From positions 557,550 to 621,549 of the forward strand of contig OY725493.1 of NCBI GenBank assembly GCA_963281255.1: a stretch of 64,000 nucleotides of DNA. Direction: 5' to 3'. This DNA is from Aphrocallistes beatrix. Taxonomy: Eukaryota; Porifera; Hexactinellida; Sceptrulophora; Aphrocallistidae. Under the pieces are notes generated by a model that saw nothing but the letters and a program-made list of their open reading frames with translations, did not search any database and was not told the DNA's origin. This document shows positions 43,401 through 55,400 of this stretch, piece by piece (position 1 is the first letter of the stretch; every line of letters starts with the position of its first letter). The position numbers and the translations under genes are program-made.

Positions 43401-46400
43401 ATATCGCAAGAAAAATCACTAAAATTATCAATTTTTAAAATTTTGATGAGTAATGATGACGTCATAACAAAGTGATGAGTCATCATTTTTGATGATAGTT
43501 GCATCATATGTAAGGTATGTTAGTATACAGATTCTATTAAAATTTCAGCCTTCTATCTCCTATAATGGCTGAGTTATGCTTGAATAACTGTATTGCTTAA
43601 CTTTTAAAAATGTGACAATGACGTCATAATTCCATGATGAGTCGACATTTTGCTCTGAGCTCAGAACTTACTGGAGTCATAGCCAAAAGACTCCCACATG
43701 CCAAAAATCAGCTTTCTGCGCCTGGCAGTTTCTTCAATCAATTCGTAATATATATATATGTATATATATACAAAACATTAATCGAGTTTTAATAGTAAGG
43801 ATAAGACTTTACGGTACGAACAACAGGTTTAATCTCGAATCCACGAAAAAGTTACGCCCTTATTACATCATCTCTCAATGATGACGATTAGTGACACAAA
43901 GTGGCACAGGTTGATAATTTTATAGTTGAAGATACATATTTGTTTATTTAAAGATTCAAAATGAGCAATTCGGATGTGTAGTTTACGAATTTGAAATAAA
44001 AAATAAAATGTTACATGTTCCTTTATGAATAGAGCCACTATAATACTAATTGTATGGAGGTTTCCGCGGGGTAGTGTATAAAAGTGTTAGATTATGTAGC
44101 TTAAACAGCTGTTGTGATCTGATTGGATGAGGACAAAACCAATTCAGTTTTACGAAAATGAATGTGCACTATTTCCTGAATGTTAGCTGAGATCATTTCT
44201 GATGAAGTACAGCTGTTATCGTTCTATTGTTATTATTAACACTATTATATTGCAATTTTTTTGTCCCAGCGATTTTGTGATATAACCGCAATATCACTTT
44301 TCATATTATGACATTAACATTCAAGCAAATTAGAGAGTCTTCTTCAACCAATAACATTCAGAGCTTGCAAAGTCTTTACATATTTCCCATTAAAGTGAAT
44401 GCATCATCACGAATATAAGCAAACGTAAACTTCTTCATTAATATCTGTTCCGAATATGCGATAGCCTCGCTAATTTATGGAAATTTCTTAAGAAAAGTTC
44501 GAAACAATGCGTTTGCGGTCGTTTGTGCCAAATATCACTGCATGAAAATATGGGTCAATCTATTGATAGTCTATTAACACTAAATAAAGATTTTAAAACA
44601 ATAATATACACTGCCTGGCCAAAAGTATTGGAACGCCATATTGCTTTGCATTATAAGTAATAATAAAATGGGTCTGTCTATGAAGGCCAATCAATTATAA
44701 CCTTAGAGTTAATGAAATCTGACATCAATTTCGAAATCTACACACCATTTTGCCCAGATTAAGCGGATAGCCCTATTAACCGAAAATATTTGTATTAGCT
44801 TCTATGTATGGGAGCTATTCCGGTCCTGCCAAAAGTGGCACGATTAAGCGGTTGACCCAATTAAACAGTGACTCTATTAAACGGAGTCGACTGTATCATT
44901 ATTATCTCCCTCATCTCACTAGGGACATATCCTCATAGTTCTCCCACGGTCTTAATCGACAGTTCCTCTCTCCCCTCTGACCTAGAGGAGCAACTGGACC
45001 TCTTGTCTGAATCTCTCCTCGGGATTCCTGCCCTCTTCTCTCTCTACCAGGCAGCAGCTGAGTGGGTGGAGAATAAAAGTGGGGAGGATTTAGAAAATAT
45101 TCACACCTCTACTCAAGTACAAGAAAATGTGAAGATTGAAGAGTTTGAGGTTTATTCTAGTTTTCCATTATATTTAGTTGTGCATTTTACTGCAGTTCCT
45201 AGCATGGGAAATGCCTTGTGTCATGATCTGTGTCGAACGTATGTGTTCGCTCCTGGAAATTCTATTGGACCAAATTGCACCAAATTTGGGCCATTCCTTA
45301 TATAGTGGAAGTTTGAACCTGGGTCCAAATTATGAAATATTTTCACTCCTTTCTACAAAAGATGAAACGAAAGATGAAACGAACTAACAAATCGTTACAA
45401 ATAACTCCGAAATTTCATGAGAATATTTTTTAAAAATTCGTTCAAAAAATGTACAGAAGTATAACGCTTCTTAACTACTTTGCAACATTGCAAATTTGGT
45501 CGTAGAGATACAAATCACCCATTCTTCCGTCCCGTCATTAATGACATTCTTCCACTCATCATCTGTTGTCTGTTAGATTAAATGTTGTTGAGTAGGTGCA
45601 AAGTGGTGATACGACTAAACCTGGGAATGTGGATCCATCTCTCTATGAAGGAATGGTGCGGTCTCTTGAAGAAGAAAAGAAACAACTGAGGGAAGCTCCT
45701 GAAACTGTTCCTGCCAAAAAGGGGAAAGGGAAATCGAGAAAGAAGGATGCTAGCAACGAGCAAACGGTAAGGAATGTTACAGCCGATTTATTTCTAACAA
45801 GCGCGCTTCGCTTGCTTGCGCTGCGCGGCTGGGGTCACATTGATTAATTATAAGGTAGATAACATACATCTGTCCTACTGTTATAATCAATATCGCACGA
45901 AAAATCACCAAATTTGTCAATTTTTAAAATTTTTGATGCGTAATGATGACGTCATAACAGTGATGAGTCATCATTTTTTGATGATAGTTACATCATATGT
46001 GAGGTATAATAATATACACATTTTATTAAAATTTCATCCTTCTATCACCTAAAATGGCTGAGTTATAGTCGAAAACTGAAATTTCTAATTATAAAAAAAG
46101 GTGACAGTGACGTCATAATTCGGTGGTGAGTCGACATTTTCGTATGAGCTCAGCCATAGCCAAAAGACATGCCAAAAATCAACTTTCTGTGCCTGGCAGT
46201 TTCTTCAATCAATTCGTTATATATATATACATTAATTGAGTTTTAATAGTAAGGATTTAGCAACAAGCTATGCAGTACTACGCTATGGTATTGCTGTAAT
46301 GAAATTTGATCTACACACAGTTTCTAAGACAACCATACATCCCAATGAGATAATCTCAGTTAAAATGAAGCTAATCTTCCCTTCATTGGCTGATCACCCA

Positions 46401-49400
46401 ACGACAAACAAACAAACAAATGACCACAAAAACAAAGAAATGACCACAAAAACAAAGAAATGACAAACAAACAACATATGACCACAAAAACAAAGAAATG
46501 ACAAACAAACAACAAGACCACAAAGTAACCTATAGGTTGCAGGGAGCCATTTGGCTCCCACAATACAAATGAAAAGAGATAAAGTTAATTTAGCTTAGAA
46601 TCAAATATATGCATTTTTCTCTAACTTGCGATGAAAAATTTGTGTTTGGACTTGAACTTGTACAAATTCCCATCTCAATATCTAATGCAGTGGTTCTCAA
46701 CCGGGGTGCCATTTGCTTCCTCTAGGGGTGCCGCAGGCCTTACCACACTTACATACTGCTTTATTTTATTTTCTATTGATACCATTGTCAATGTTGAATT
46801 TGATGATTGTCCTCTGACAATCCTCTGGAATAATTTATTACACAATATTCACAATAATTTCCTAGTTTATTAATTAGTTATTCTATAATAAAGTCGTAAT
46901 AATTCAATTCAATTTCCACTTTTACTATCATTTGTTCATTGGCCTGCCCCTAAGTCAAATTAAGGGGTGCCGCTGAAAGGAATAAGTTTAGAAAGGGCGC
47001 CGCGAGAAGAAAAAGGTTGAGAAACACTGATCTAATGGATGGGAGTAGATAGAAATTTAACCAATGAGAATTCTTAAATTTGTGGAATTCCTATCAAGAT
47101 TTATAGAAAATTTGTGCAATGGGATAGAATGAGAGTAGCGATTCCAGCTTGAAGGCTGCCGGGAATTTGATAAAATATTTTGAGCATTTCAAATCTAAAA
47201 TAAAGCCTTTTTCTCAATTCCGTCAACTTAAAAGTCTTCATGCAGATTACGATCGTGACGCTTAGCAGATAATATGAATACAGTAACCTTTTTATAAAAT
47301 GTTATCGCCTAAGCCGCCCCTGGTCGTGTTTCATTGACAGAGTGAATATGTCCTGTAGCAAGGGTTCCCAACCTGGGGTCCATGGACCCCTTAGTGGTCC
47401 ACAGAAGATATCAAGGGTCCACAGGATTAAATTTTGTATTACGATTAATAGGAGGGACCACAGAATAAAAATGAAAATTGCTATGGGGATCCACAGCCAA
47501 ATAAGGTTGAAAACCGCTGTACTATAACCTTAAAGTACGCTTCTAGGAATCTGCTTAAGATTTGAAGGCTGAACTTCTTACAGGTAAGGAATGTTACAGT
47601 CGATATATTTTCTAATTCAGCAACAAACCTTACAGTCCACACTATGTATTGCTGTAATGAAATTTGATCTACACACAATATCTTGAACAACCATACATCT
47701 CGATGAGATATTCTCAGTTAAAAGAAACTATCTTCCTTCCATTGGCTAACCACCCAACAAACAAACAACGATTGACCACATTTAATGGTCACTTTAATTG
47801 TGGTCAATTGTTGTTTGTTTGCAGCTTCGGTTGTTAGTTGCAGGGAGCCATTTGGCTCCCACAATACAAATGAAAAGAGATTAAGTTTAAAATCAAATTT
47901 ATGCATTTTTTCTTTGAGGATACTTTTAGTATCAAACGTCATTTATCTGCCATTTGCCCATGCAATAAGTGTTGAGTAAGAATTCTTATCAACGTCAATG
48001 CATTTGTTTAAAAGCATTTCTTCTAAAATGCCTGTCAACAAATATTAGAATTGAGTCAGAGATCATCTGTTCTAGCTGTATTGTTACTGATCAAGTGGAC
48101 CCATAATTATATTTAGCCCCATCTCACAAATTTTAACATATGACGTCACGAGCGGATCTTTGGGGAAAATTTTTGTCCCCAAATTTTATAAAATGTTATC
48201 GCCTAGGTCACGTCGTGTTTCATTGACAGAGTGAATATGTCCTAGAGCAAGGGTTCCCAACCTGGGGGTCCATGAACCCCTTAGTGGTCCACAGAAGATA
48301 TCAGGGGTCCACAGGATGAAATATTGTATTAGAGGGGGACCACATAATAAATGAAAATTGCTATGGGTCCACAGCCAAATAAGGTTGAAAACCGCTGTAC
48401 TAGAAAGTTCAAATAAGCTTCTAGGCTAGGATTAAAATATATTTAAGATTTGAAAGCTAAACTTATTCCGTATTTTCGACGAACAAACAGACAGGTAAAG
48501 AATGTTATAGTCGATCTATTTCTAATTCAGCAACAAGCTATGCAGTATTACACTATGAGTACACTATGTATTGCTGCAATGAAATTTGATCTACACGCAA
48601 TTTCTAAAACAACCATACATTTCGATGAGATAATCTCCGTTAAAATGAAACTACTCTTCTCTTCATTGGCTAACCACCCAACAAACAAACAACGATTGAA
48701 CGCAATTAAAGTGACTTGTCCAGCTTCGGTTGGTAGGTTGCAGGGAGCCATTTGGCTCCCACAATACAAATGAAAAGAGATTAGTTAATTTACCTTGAAG
48801 TCAAATTTATGCATTTTTCTTAACTTGCGATGATAATTTGTTGTTTGGAATTGAACTTGTACAAATTCCCATTTGAATATCTAATGGATGGGAATAAATA
48901 GAAATTTAACCAATTACAATTCTTAAATTTATGGAAATCCTATCAATATTTATATCTGCATTTTCGCAGAAATTTTGCTGTGCAATGGGATGGAATGAGA
49001 ATAACGATTCCACCTTGAAGGCTGCCGGGAATTTGATAAAATATTTTGAGCATTTCAAGTCCGAAATAAAGCCTTTTCTCCCAATTACGTCCATATTTGT
49101 ACTTAAAAGTCTTCAATGCAGATTACGATCGTGATGCTAAGCAGATATCCTTACTATTAAAACTCGATTGTTATTTTTGTATATATATATATCTGTAACG
49201 AATTGATTGAAGAAACTGCCGGGCTCAGAAAGCTGATTTTTGGCATGTGGGAGTCTTTTGGCTATGGCTCCAGTAAGTTCTGAGTTCAGACCAAAATGTC
49301 GACTCATCATGGAATTATGACGTCATTGTCACATTTTTAAAAGTTAAGCAACACAGTTATTCGGGCATAACTCAGCCATTATAGGAGATAGAAGGCTGAA

Positions 49401-52400
49401 ATTTTAATAGAATCTGTGTACTAACATACCTCACACATGATGCAACTATTATCAAAAAATGATGACTCATCACTTTGTTATGACGTCATCATTACGCATC
49501 AAAAATTTTTAAATTCACAAATTTGGTGATTTTTCGAGTGATATCGATTAGCACAGTAGGACAGACATATTTAGAGATGTTATCTCCCTTATAATTAACC
49601 AATGTGACTCCAGGCGACCGAAGGGAGCCTCCGGCGGACACAAAGTGTCCGCCAGCCGCGCAGCGCAAGCAAGCGCGAAGCGCGCTTGTTATTAATATAG
49701 CACTACCTTGTTAAGAGAGCAGAATAAACATTTTATAAAACTTGATAATTTGCTAACAGATCAATCTTTCTACGTTCTAAACCTAAATCATAATGAAACA
49801 GTCACAATTTCATTTTATTTCGTTGCAACTCGCAACCTAAGTATTATAACCATGTTTTATATTACTAACTTTTTTTAACTAAAAGTTGTTTTGATTATTA
49901 ATCACTCATTTTTGTTGATTCGACTGGATTATTTTGATTGCTTATACATATTTAGTTTTGCTTTGAAGATACTTTTAGTATCAAACGTCTCATCCTGCCA
50001 TTTGCACATGTAACAGTGTTGAGTAAGAATTCTTATCAACGTCAATACATTTGCTTAAAAATAACTATCTCTTCTAAAATGCCTGTCAGCAAATATTAGA
50101 ATTGAGTCAGAGATCATCTGTTCTAGCTGTATTTTAACTGATCAAGTAGACCAGTCTTCGTAAGCTTTTTGAACTGAATATAACTTGATAAACTGAAGTA
50201 TGTATTACTTCTCGATATACGTATGTATTATATATACATTAAGAATCAGATGTTGTATTCATAGGCAGATCTTCTGAGGTGCTAGGTGGGGCAAATCCCC
50301 CATAATTATATTTAGTCCCATCCCCTCAAATGTTAACATATGATGTCACAGGCGGATCTTCAAGGGAAAAGTTGTGTTTTGTCTCTTATAAAATATTTTT
50401 ATACCTAAGCCGCCCCTGATCGTATTGCATTGACAGAGAATGTCCTAGAACAGTGGTTCCTAACCTGGGGTCCATGGACCCCTTAGTGGTCCACAGAAGA
50501 TATCAGGGGTCCACAGGATGAAATATTGTATTAGAGGGGACCACATAATAAATGAAAATTGCTAGGGGGGTCCACAGCCAAAAATGTTGAAAACCGCTGT
50601 ACTAGAACCTTAGAAGGTTAAAATACGCTTCTAGGATTAAAATATGTTTAAGATTTGAAGACTGAACTTATTCCGTCTAGGCGAAGAAGCAGACAGAAGA
50701 GAGCAGTGGAGAGAAGAAAGAGGCGATGAAGTCTGCCACTGATGTGATCCATCGGATTATTTGGGACCCTGAACTCCAATCGGAGCACTTTACCATCGGG
50801 TACCTGGACAGGTTCGTGGGGATTATTGAAAAACCGTTTACGGAGTTCAGCTGGGAGGATTTAGCTACTGCCGACCTGGATGTACTGGCAATCCCGAAAC
50901 ATAGGATTCAGTATTTCAAGTATAAAACTGAGGTTGTTTGGGATAAGAACAAGATGATGGATAAAGTGTACGGATCTCGCGGCACGAATGTTACGATTCA
51001 GGAAGTGATTGAAGAGTATGAGGCCAAGCACCCTCAGAGTAAGCCTTCTGGTGAGTTGTCCCTCTATCCATCCATCCATTCATCCATCCATCCATCCATC
51101 CATCCATCCATCCATCCATCCATCCATCCATCCATCCATCCATCCATCCATCCATCCATCCATCCATCCATCCATCCATCCATCCATCCATCCATCCAAC
51201 CATCCACTGTACAATTATTCATTTCTTGACAGAAGTGGTGACTGAGAAAGTTGTCGCTGAATCAGAACCACAAGAGAAACCCGTCACCACAGAACTTGAT
51301 ACAGACACACTATTGGAATTAATAATGGGAGATTCGGATGAGGAACTGGATGATTACGTCATGAGTGACGTAGCTAGTTTCAACACTACGAGGGCAGTGA
51401 GCAGGAAGTATAAGAGCAAGGATAGACCCAACTACTTCCTTTGTTTCAAGGTTGGTAGTGCGGGTTTCGTTTGAATGCAGACAACATCAGCCATATGCTC
51501 TGTTTAAACAAGAATAGCGATAACTTTACTTAGTTAAGATTCAGTGGCTTACATCGTTTGATTTTTGTTTGAAGACTTTGCAATTTAGGCATGAATCAGG
51601 CTAGGCGTGAATTCTCATTGGTTAATCTAAGTGTTTAGTTCAGAATGAGGTGTTTGTGCCACTCTAGGTTACAGACGGTCAAATCCGTGAACAGGTCAGG
51701 GTGCTACAAGAAGGAGTGGTGTCCAACTGCCCTATTCTCTCAGAGGGTTGTCTTCCCCCTAACAGACTGCACGTGACGCTTGTAATGCTGCGGATCGATA
51801 CTGAAGAGGATATGTACAAGGCAATAGAGGTGATAGGGAACTTCCAGAGACAGCTGGTCAGGATCCTACCTCAGTTCAATAAGATTGAGATCAGCGGAGT
51901 TGACTGCTTTAGAGATCAGGTCAGTATAGTGCAGTATGCTGTCACCATTTTAATATTCAAACTTATGTGTCCTTTCACCGAGTTTGAACACTTTGTGTCT
52001 GTGTGAAGCTTCGTAGTTATGGAGTCATCTGAAATGTTCATTCACGCATTGCAGATTACTTTCGATATGTGAATGGATTTTTGTGTTTTGAATTGAATTA
52101 AAAATGAAGTAAGTGTGTGAGAATTCTGCACACACACCATTTTCCATGTTACAAATTTGTTTAGTTTAGTTTAGAGATATTAATGGAACAAGATTTCATT
52201 GAGATAAAATAATTAAAATCTAACATTTCTGAATGGAATTGTTTGTGTTTATATACATATTTTATTGGAACAGTAAATTCATATCGAACTTGCGGAGATA
52301 CAATCTTGTCCAGTTTCTGGATCAATTTTTGAAATTCTCTGAGTTGGGGTTTGTATTCCTTCCTTGGACTGCTGCTCAACCAGGATACCATATATGCCTG

Positions 52401-55400
52401 GAGGAATGTAGGGAGCTTGTGTAGCCATCTCCCTTTGATTCCGGTTTCTTCTCTCAATACCGCACTGGACGATACAGAATAGTACAATCAGGAGTGAGGT
52501 GAAGTATTGTGTCAGGATTAAAAAGCTTAAAATTGCCAATTTGATTATTTCTTCTGTAGAAAATTTACAGTTAACATCCATTTTACTTAAAATTTCTTAG
52601 TTAATGTCCCGACATGTCCTTTATAAGCTTTCTACTGTGAAGCCAGTGATGCATCCTCGTGTATCTGCTCTATATTATCTCCGATGTAGAATTGAATTTA
52701 TGTAAAAGTTACGTAGAATTTCATGCTTCTTTAGTAAAATGGAATAACCCCAGCTCAGCAACAATAGCAGTTTGTGAATCCAGATTTTGAACTCTGAACA
52801 AAGGCATTTGTTTGTTCATTTCATTCAAACTGCTCTTATATTTATACATAGATGCATGGCATGACGTATCTATCTATGCAGGAATATTTCTATTGAAAGA
52901 CATCATTAGTTGTATGGGGTTGGTTTCAAACTATGTGATATGGGTTCTCTTATTCCGAATAAGGCTAGACGGTTTCTAAAACTTACCAAATTCAACATGC
53001 GTCAGAAACGAGTGGCTTCCCTCTTACAGTGTTATATTTCCATACAAACTACTCAGGTTTTGAAGGAATTCCCATTGGATTTCTAGTTAGAATCGTTCTG
53101 CATTTTGATTGGAGAATACTGGAGTTACACATGCCATTAGTTGAGATGTATAGTTTTCATAATAGACAACTTTGACTCTTCTTTTCAAATCTAAAATACA
53201 ACTTATTAAAATGCTATAATTTCTGACGAGTTCGTTTGTATACATTGTATAGATTGCCATCGTTTGTTACCTATTCTCTCCACATAATCACTGCAATGGA
53301 AAGTTTCACCCTGCTCTGGCATCGAATTATTTCTTCTGAGATTGTAATCCTTTGTTTCTGTTGAGTAATGTATATCAATAGTTCGAACAAACACAGTATT
53401 GATTGATCCATTGCTAATCCATGCTAAGTAAATGCTAGCTTCACCCTTTTAATTCAAATATTTATGAGAAATCAATATTGATTTACATAAAATATCCGTG
53501 TATATCTCAAATACTCTAATAAAATGGGTCAATAGAGGAAGTTTAAATTCAGTTAGGTCTGATCCTAACTTTTATTTCATGAAATTAATGTTTGTATTTA
53601 TTGTTACTATAAACTAGATTGTAACTAGCACAGAGAAATAAATGTTTATTGAAGTCTAATACTTATAAAGTGCAATGTTCTCTCATGCTAACTTGCATTT
53701 CTACAAACTCTCTATCTCGTTTCACTATCTAACTTTATTTACTCAACTGAATCGCAATGTTGAGTCATGAGAGTTCAGTTAGATCGTGCTTCCAGGAATG
53801 CTGGTAGTCTTGACAGAGCCATTCTTTCCGTTCGATTTGAATCGAATGTTGAGTTTCGAGAGGCCATTGAGTCGAAGCCAGCTCTTGATTGAATAACTAA
53901 AGCGATAATTTGATGCCATAGCAACGACTCGGGACAGTTTTTCTCAGAGAATTATTGGATTCAAAAGTAGCAATTTGGGAATTTGAATATATTAAATCAA
54001 AAATTTGTGTGGACACGGCTCGTTTGTAATTACATGAGTGTCTGATGATATCGTGTCATCTTTGTATTTATCCATGGTCCTGTTAATAGATTCTCTTAAT
54101 CCTCACTTACAAGGCTCTACGTTATTAACTCTATTGATTGATATTATTGTAACTCATCTGATTTACTGAACAAGATCCATGGTCTTTGTAAAGACGTGGT
54201 CAAAGTTCAGATTCCTTTATTATTGGTCAAAGTTATTTTTGAGATATTTGGGTTGGTTTTATATCAGCCAATAATACATTTTAAGGACTTAAAATCTATT
54301 GGTTCAGAGATATGGTGAAAACAGTTGGGACAGCATTCGTATTGAAATTATTAATGGTCCCAAATCTTTTCACCCCCTTCTGGAAGGAATTATTAGTACG
54401 TACTAACCGAGTTTGTACTACATAGAAATCTATGTATGGATTTTGGTTCAGAGAAATGAGTACGTACTAAACCAAGGGTGCTCAAACGGTGGCCCGCGGA
54501 TAATTCGCTTGTTTTCATTATTCATATATATATACAGTAGATTGACGTGCTTCATCACTCTCTTTAGCTAAATTTCGTAGTTTAGGTAGATTTTTCTGCA
54601 ATGTTATTCTACTATGAACAGTACATAGTATACCCCAAATCTAGGTTTAGTACTATTGTCCACTTGCTAGAAAACAAGCTGAGTTCAAAAGAGACATCGA
54701 ATGATTCGAATCCATTCAAAAGATTATAATTTAAGTCAATAACCTGAATTTACAAGTAGAATCCATTGTTAATGCAATATGAGGTCAATTAGTATAACTT
54801 GAAAATTGATTAAACTAAAGCCAGAGGCGATCTATGATTTGTGGCCCGTAAGGCGGAGCCTAATTTTTAAAGTGGCCCGTAGATTTAAAAATTTTAGCAC
54901 CCCTGTACTAAACCGAAGAACGTATTATCCGAGTTCCACTGTATCATTAGCTGATATAAAACCACCCCCAAATATCTCAAAAAGTAAAGTTACTAGTTTC
55001 GCAACTTTAAGCCCCAAACCGGACATATCCCATTATAAGTCTGCCTGCCTTGCGCGGCCACTAAATCAACTCCAAATTATTTGAATTTTTTATGGTGAAT
55101 ATTTCGTAATCAAGGTAACTATTTGAATAGTGTACGTCCAAAGACGAAGACTTTATCAAATTCTTTGGAGCACCCGACTGTATAAGTATCCTGTGTTCTA
55201 TTTTTAGGTAATCTTTGCTCAAGTGAAGGCAAACTCAGCTCTCACCCGTGTTGCGTCAGCCCTGAAGATCCAGCTGGAAGAAGCGGGGATAGGAACTCCT
55301 GGGAACCACGTCCCGTTCAAGCCCCACATGACTCTAATCAAGCTGTCCAGGCCTCTGGCCAAGAAAATAAACGCGACCAGGATTCCTTACGGATTCTATC

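Larger units (their letters stand above)
40477..45149 (+). other. RWD domain (exons 1-2 of the RNA-repair gene)
   Basis: Exon 1 encodes [15 protein letters not shown] and a beta-sheet ending EITFILS. Exon 2 continues [12 protein letters not shown] and ends with the helices [18 protein letters not shown]. The opening E-L-x-x-I, the central YPxxxP turn and the closing helices are RWD hallmarks, as in GCN2 and RNF14. The two halves are split by a 4.3-kb intron that holds a whole separate gene. Confidence 0.7.
45767..50680 (+). repeat. Triplicated intron 3 of the RNA-repair gene
   Basis: The intron is three imperfect tandem copies of one block, at about 45767-47580, 47581-48490 and 48491-50680. 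Each starts with a donor-like GTAAGGAATGTTACAG or GTAAAGAATGTTATAG. Each ends with acceptor-like sequence after GATTTGAAGACTGAACTT or a close variant. Units 1 and 3 carry Helitron-like insertions, unit 1 also carries a hAT element, and unit 2 is shorter. Confidence 0.75.

Noticed and set aside
51009-51245. His-Pro-Ser-Ile and Met-Asp-Gly-Trp repeat proteins
   Set aside because: They are translations of the (CATC)n microsatellite in different frames.
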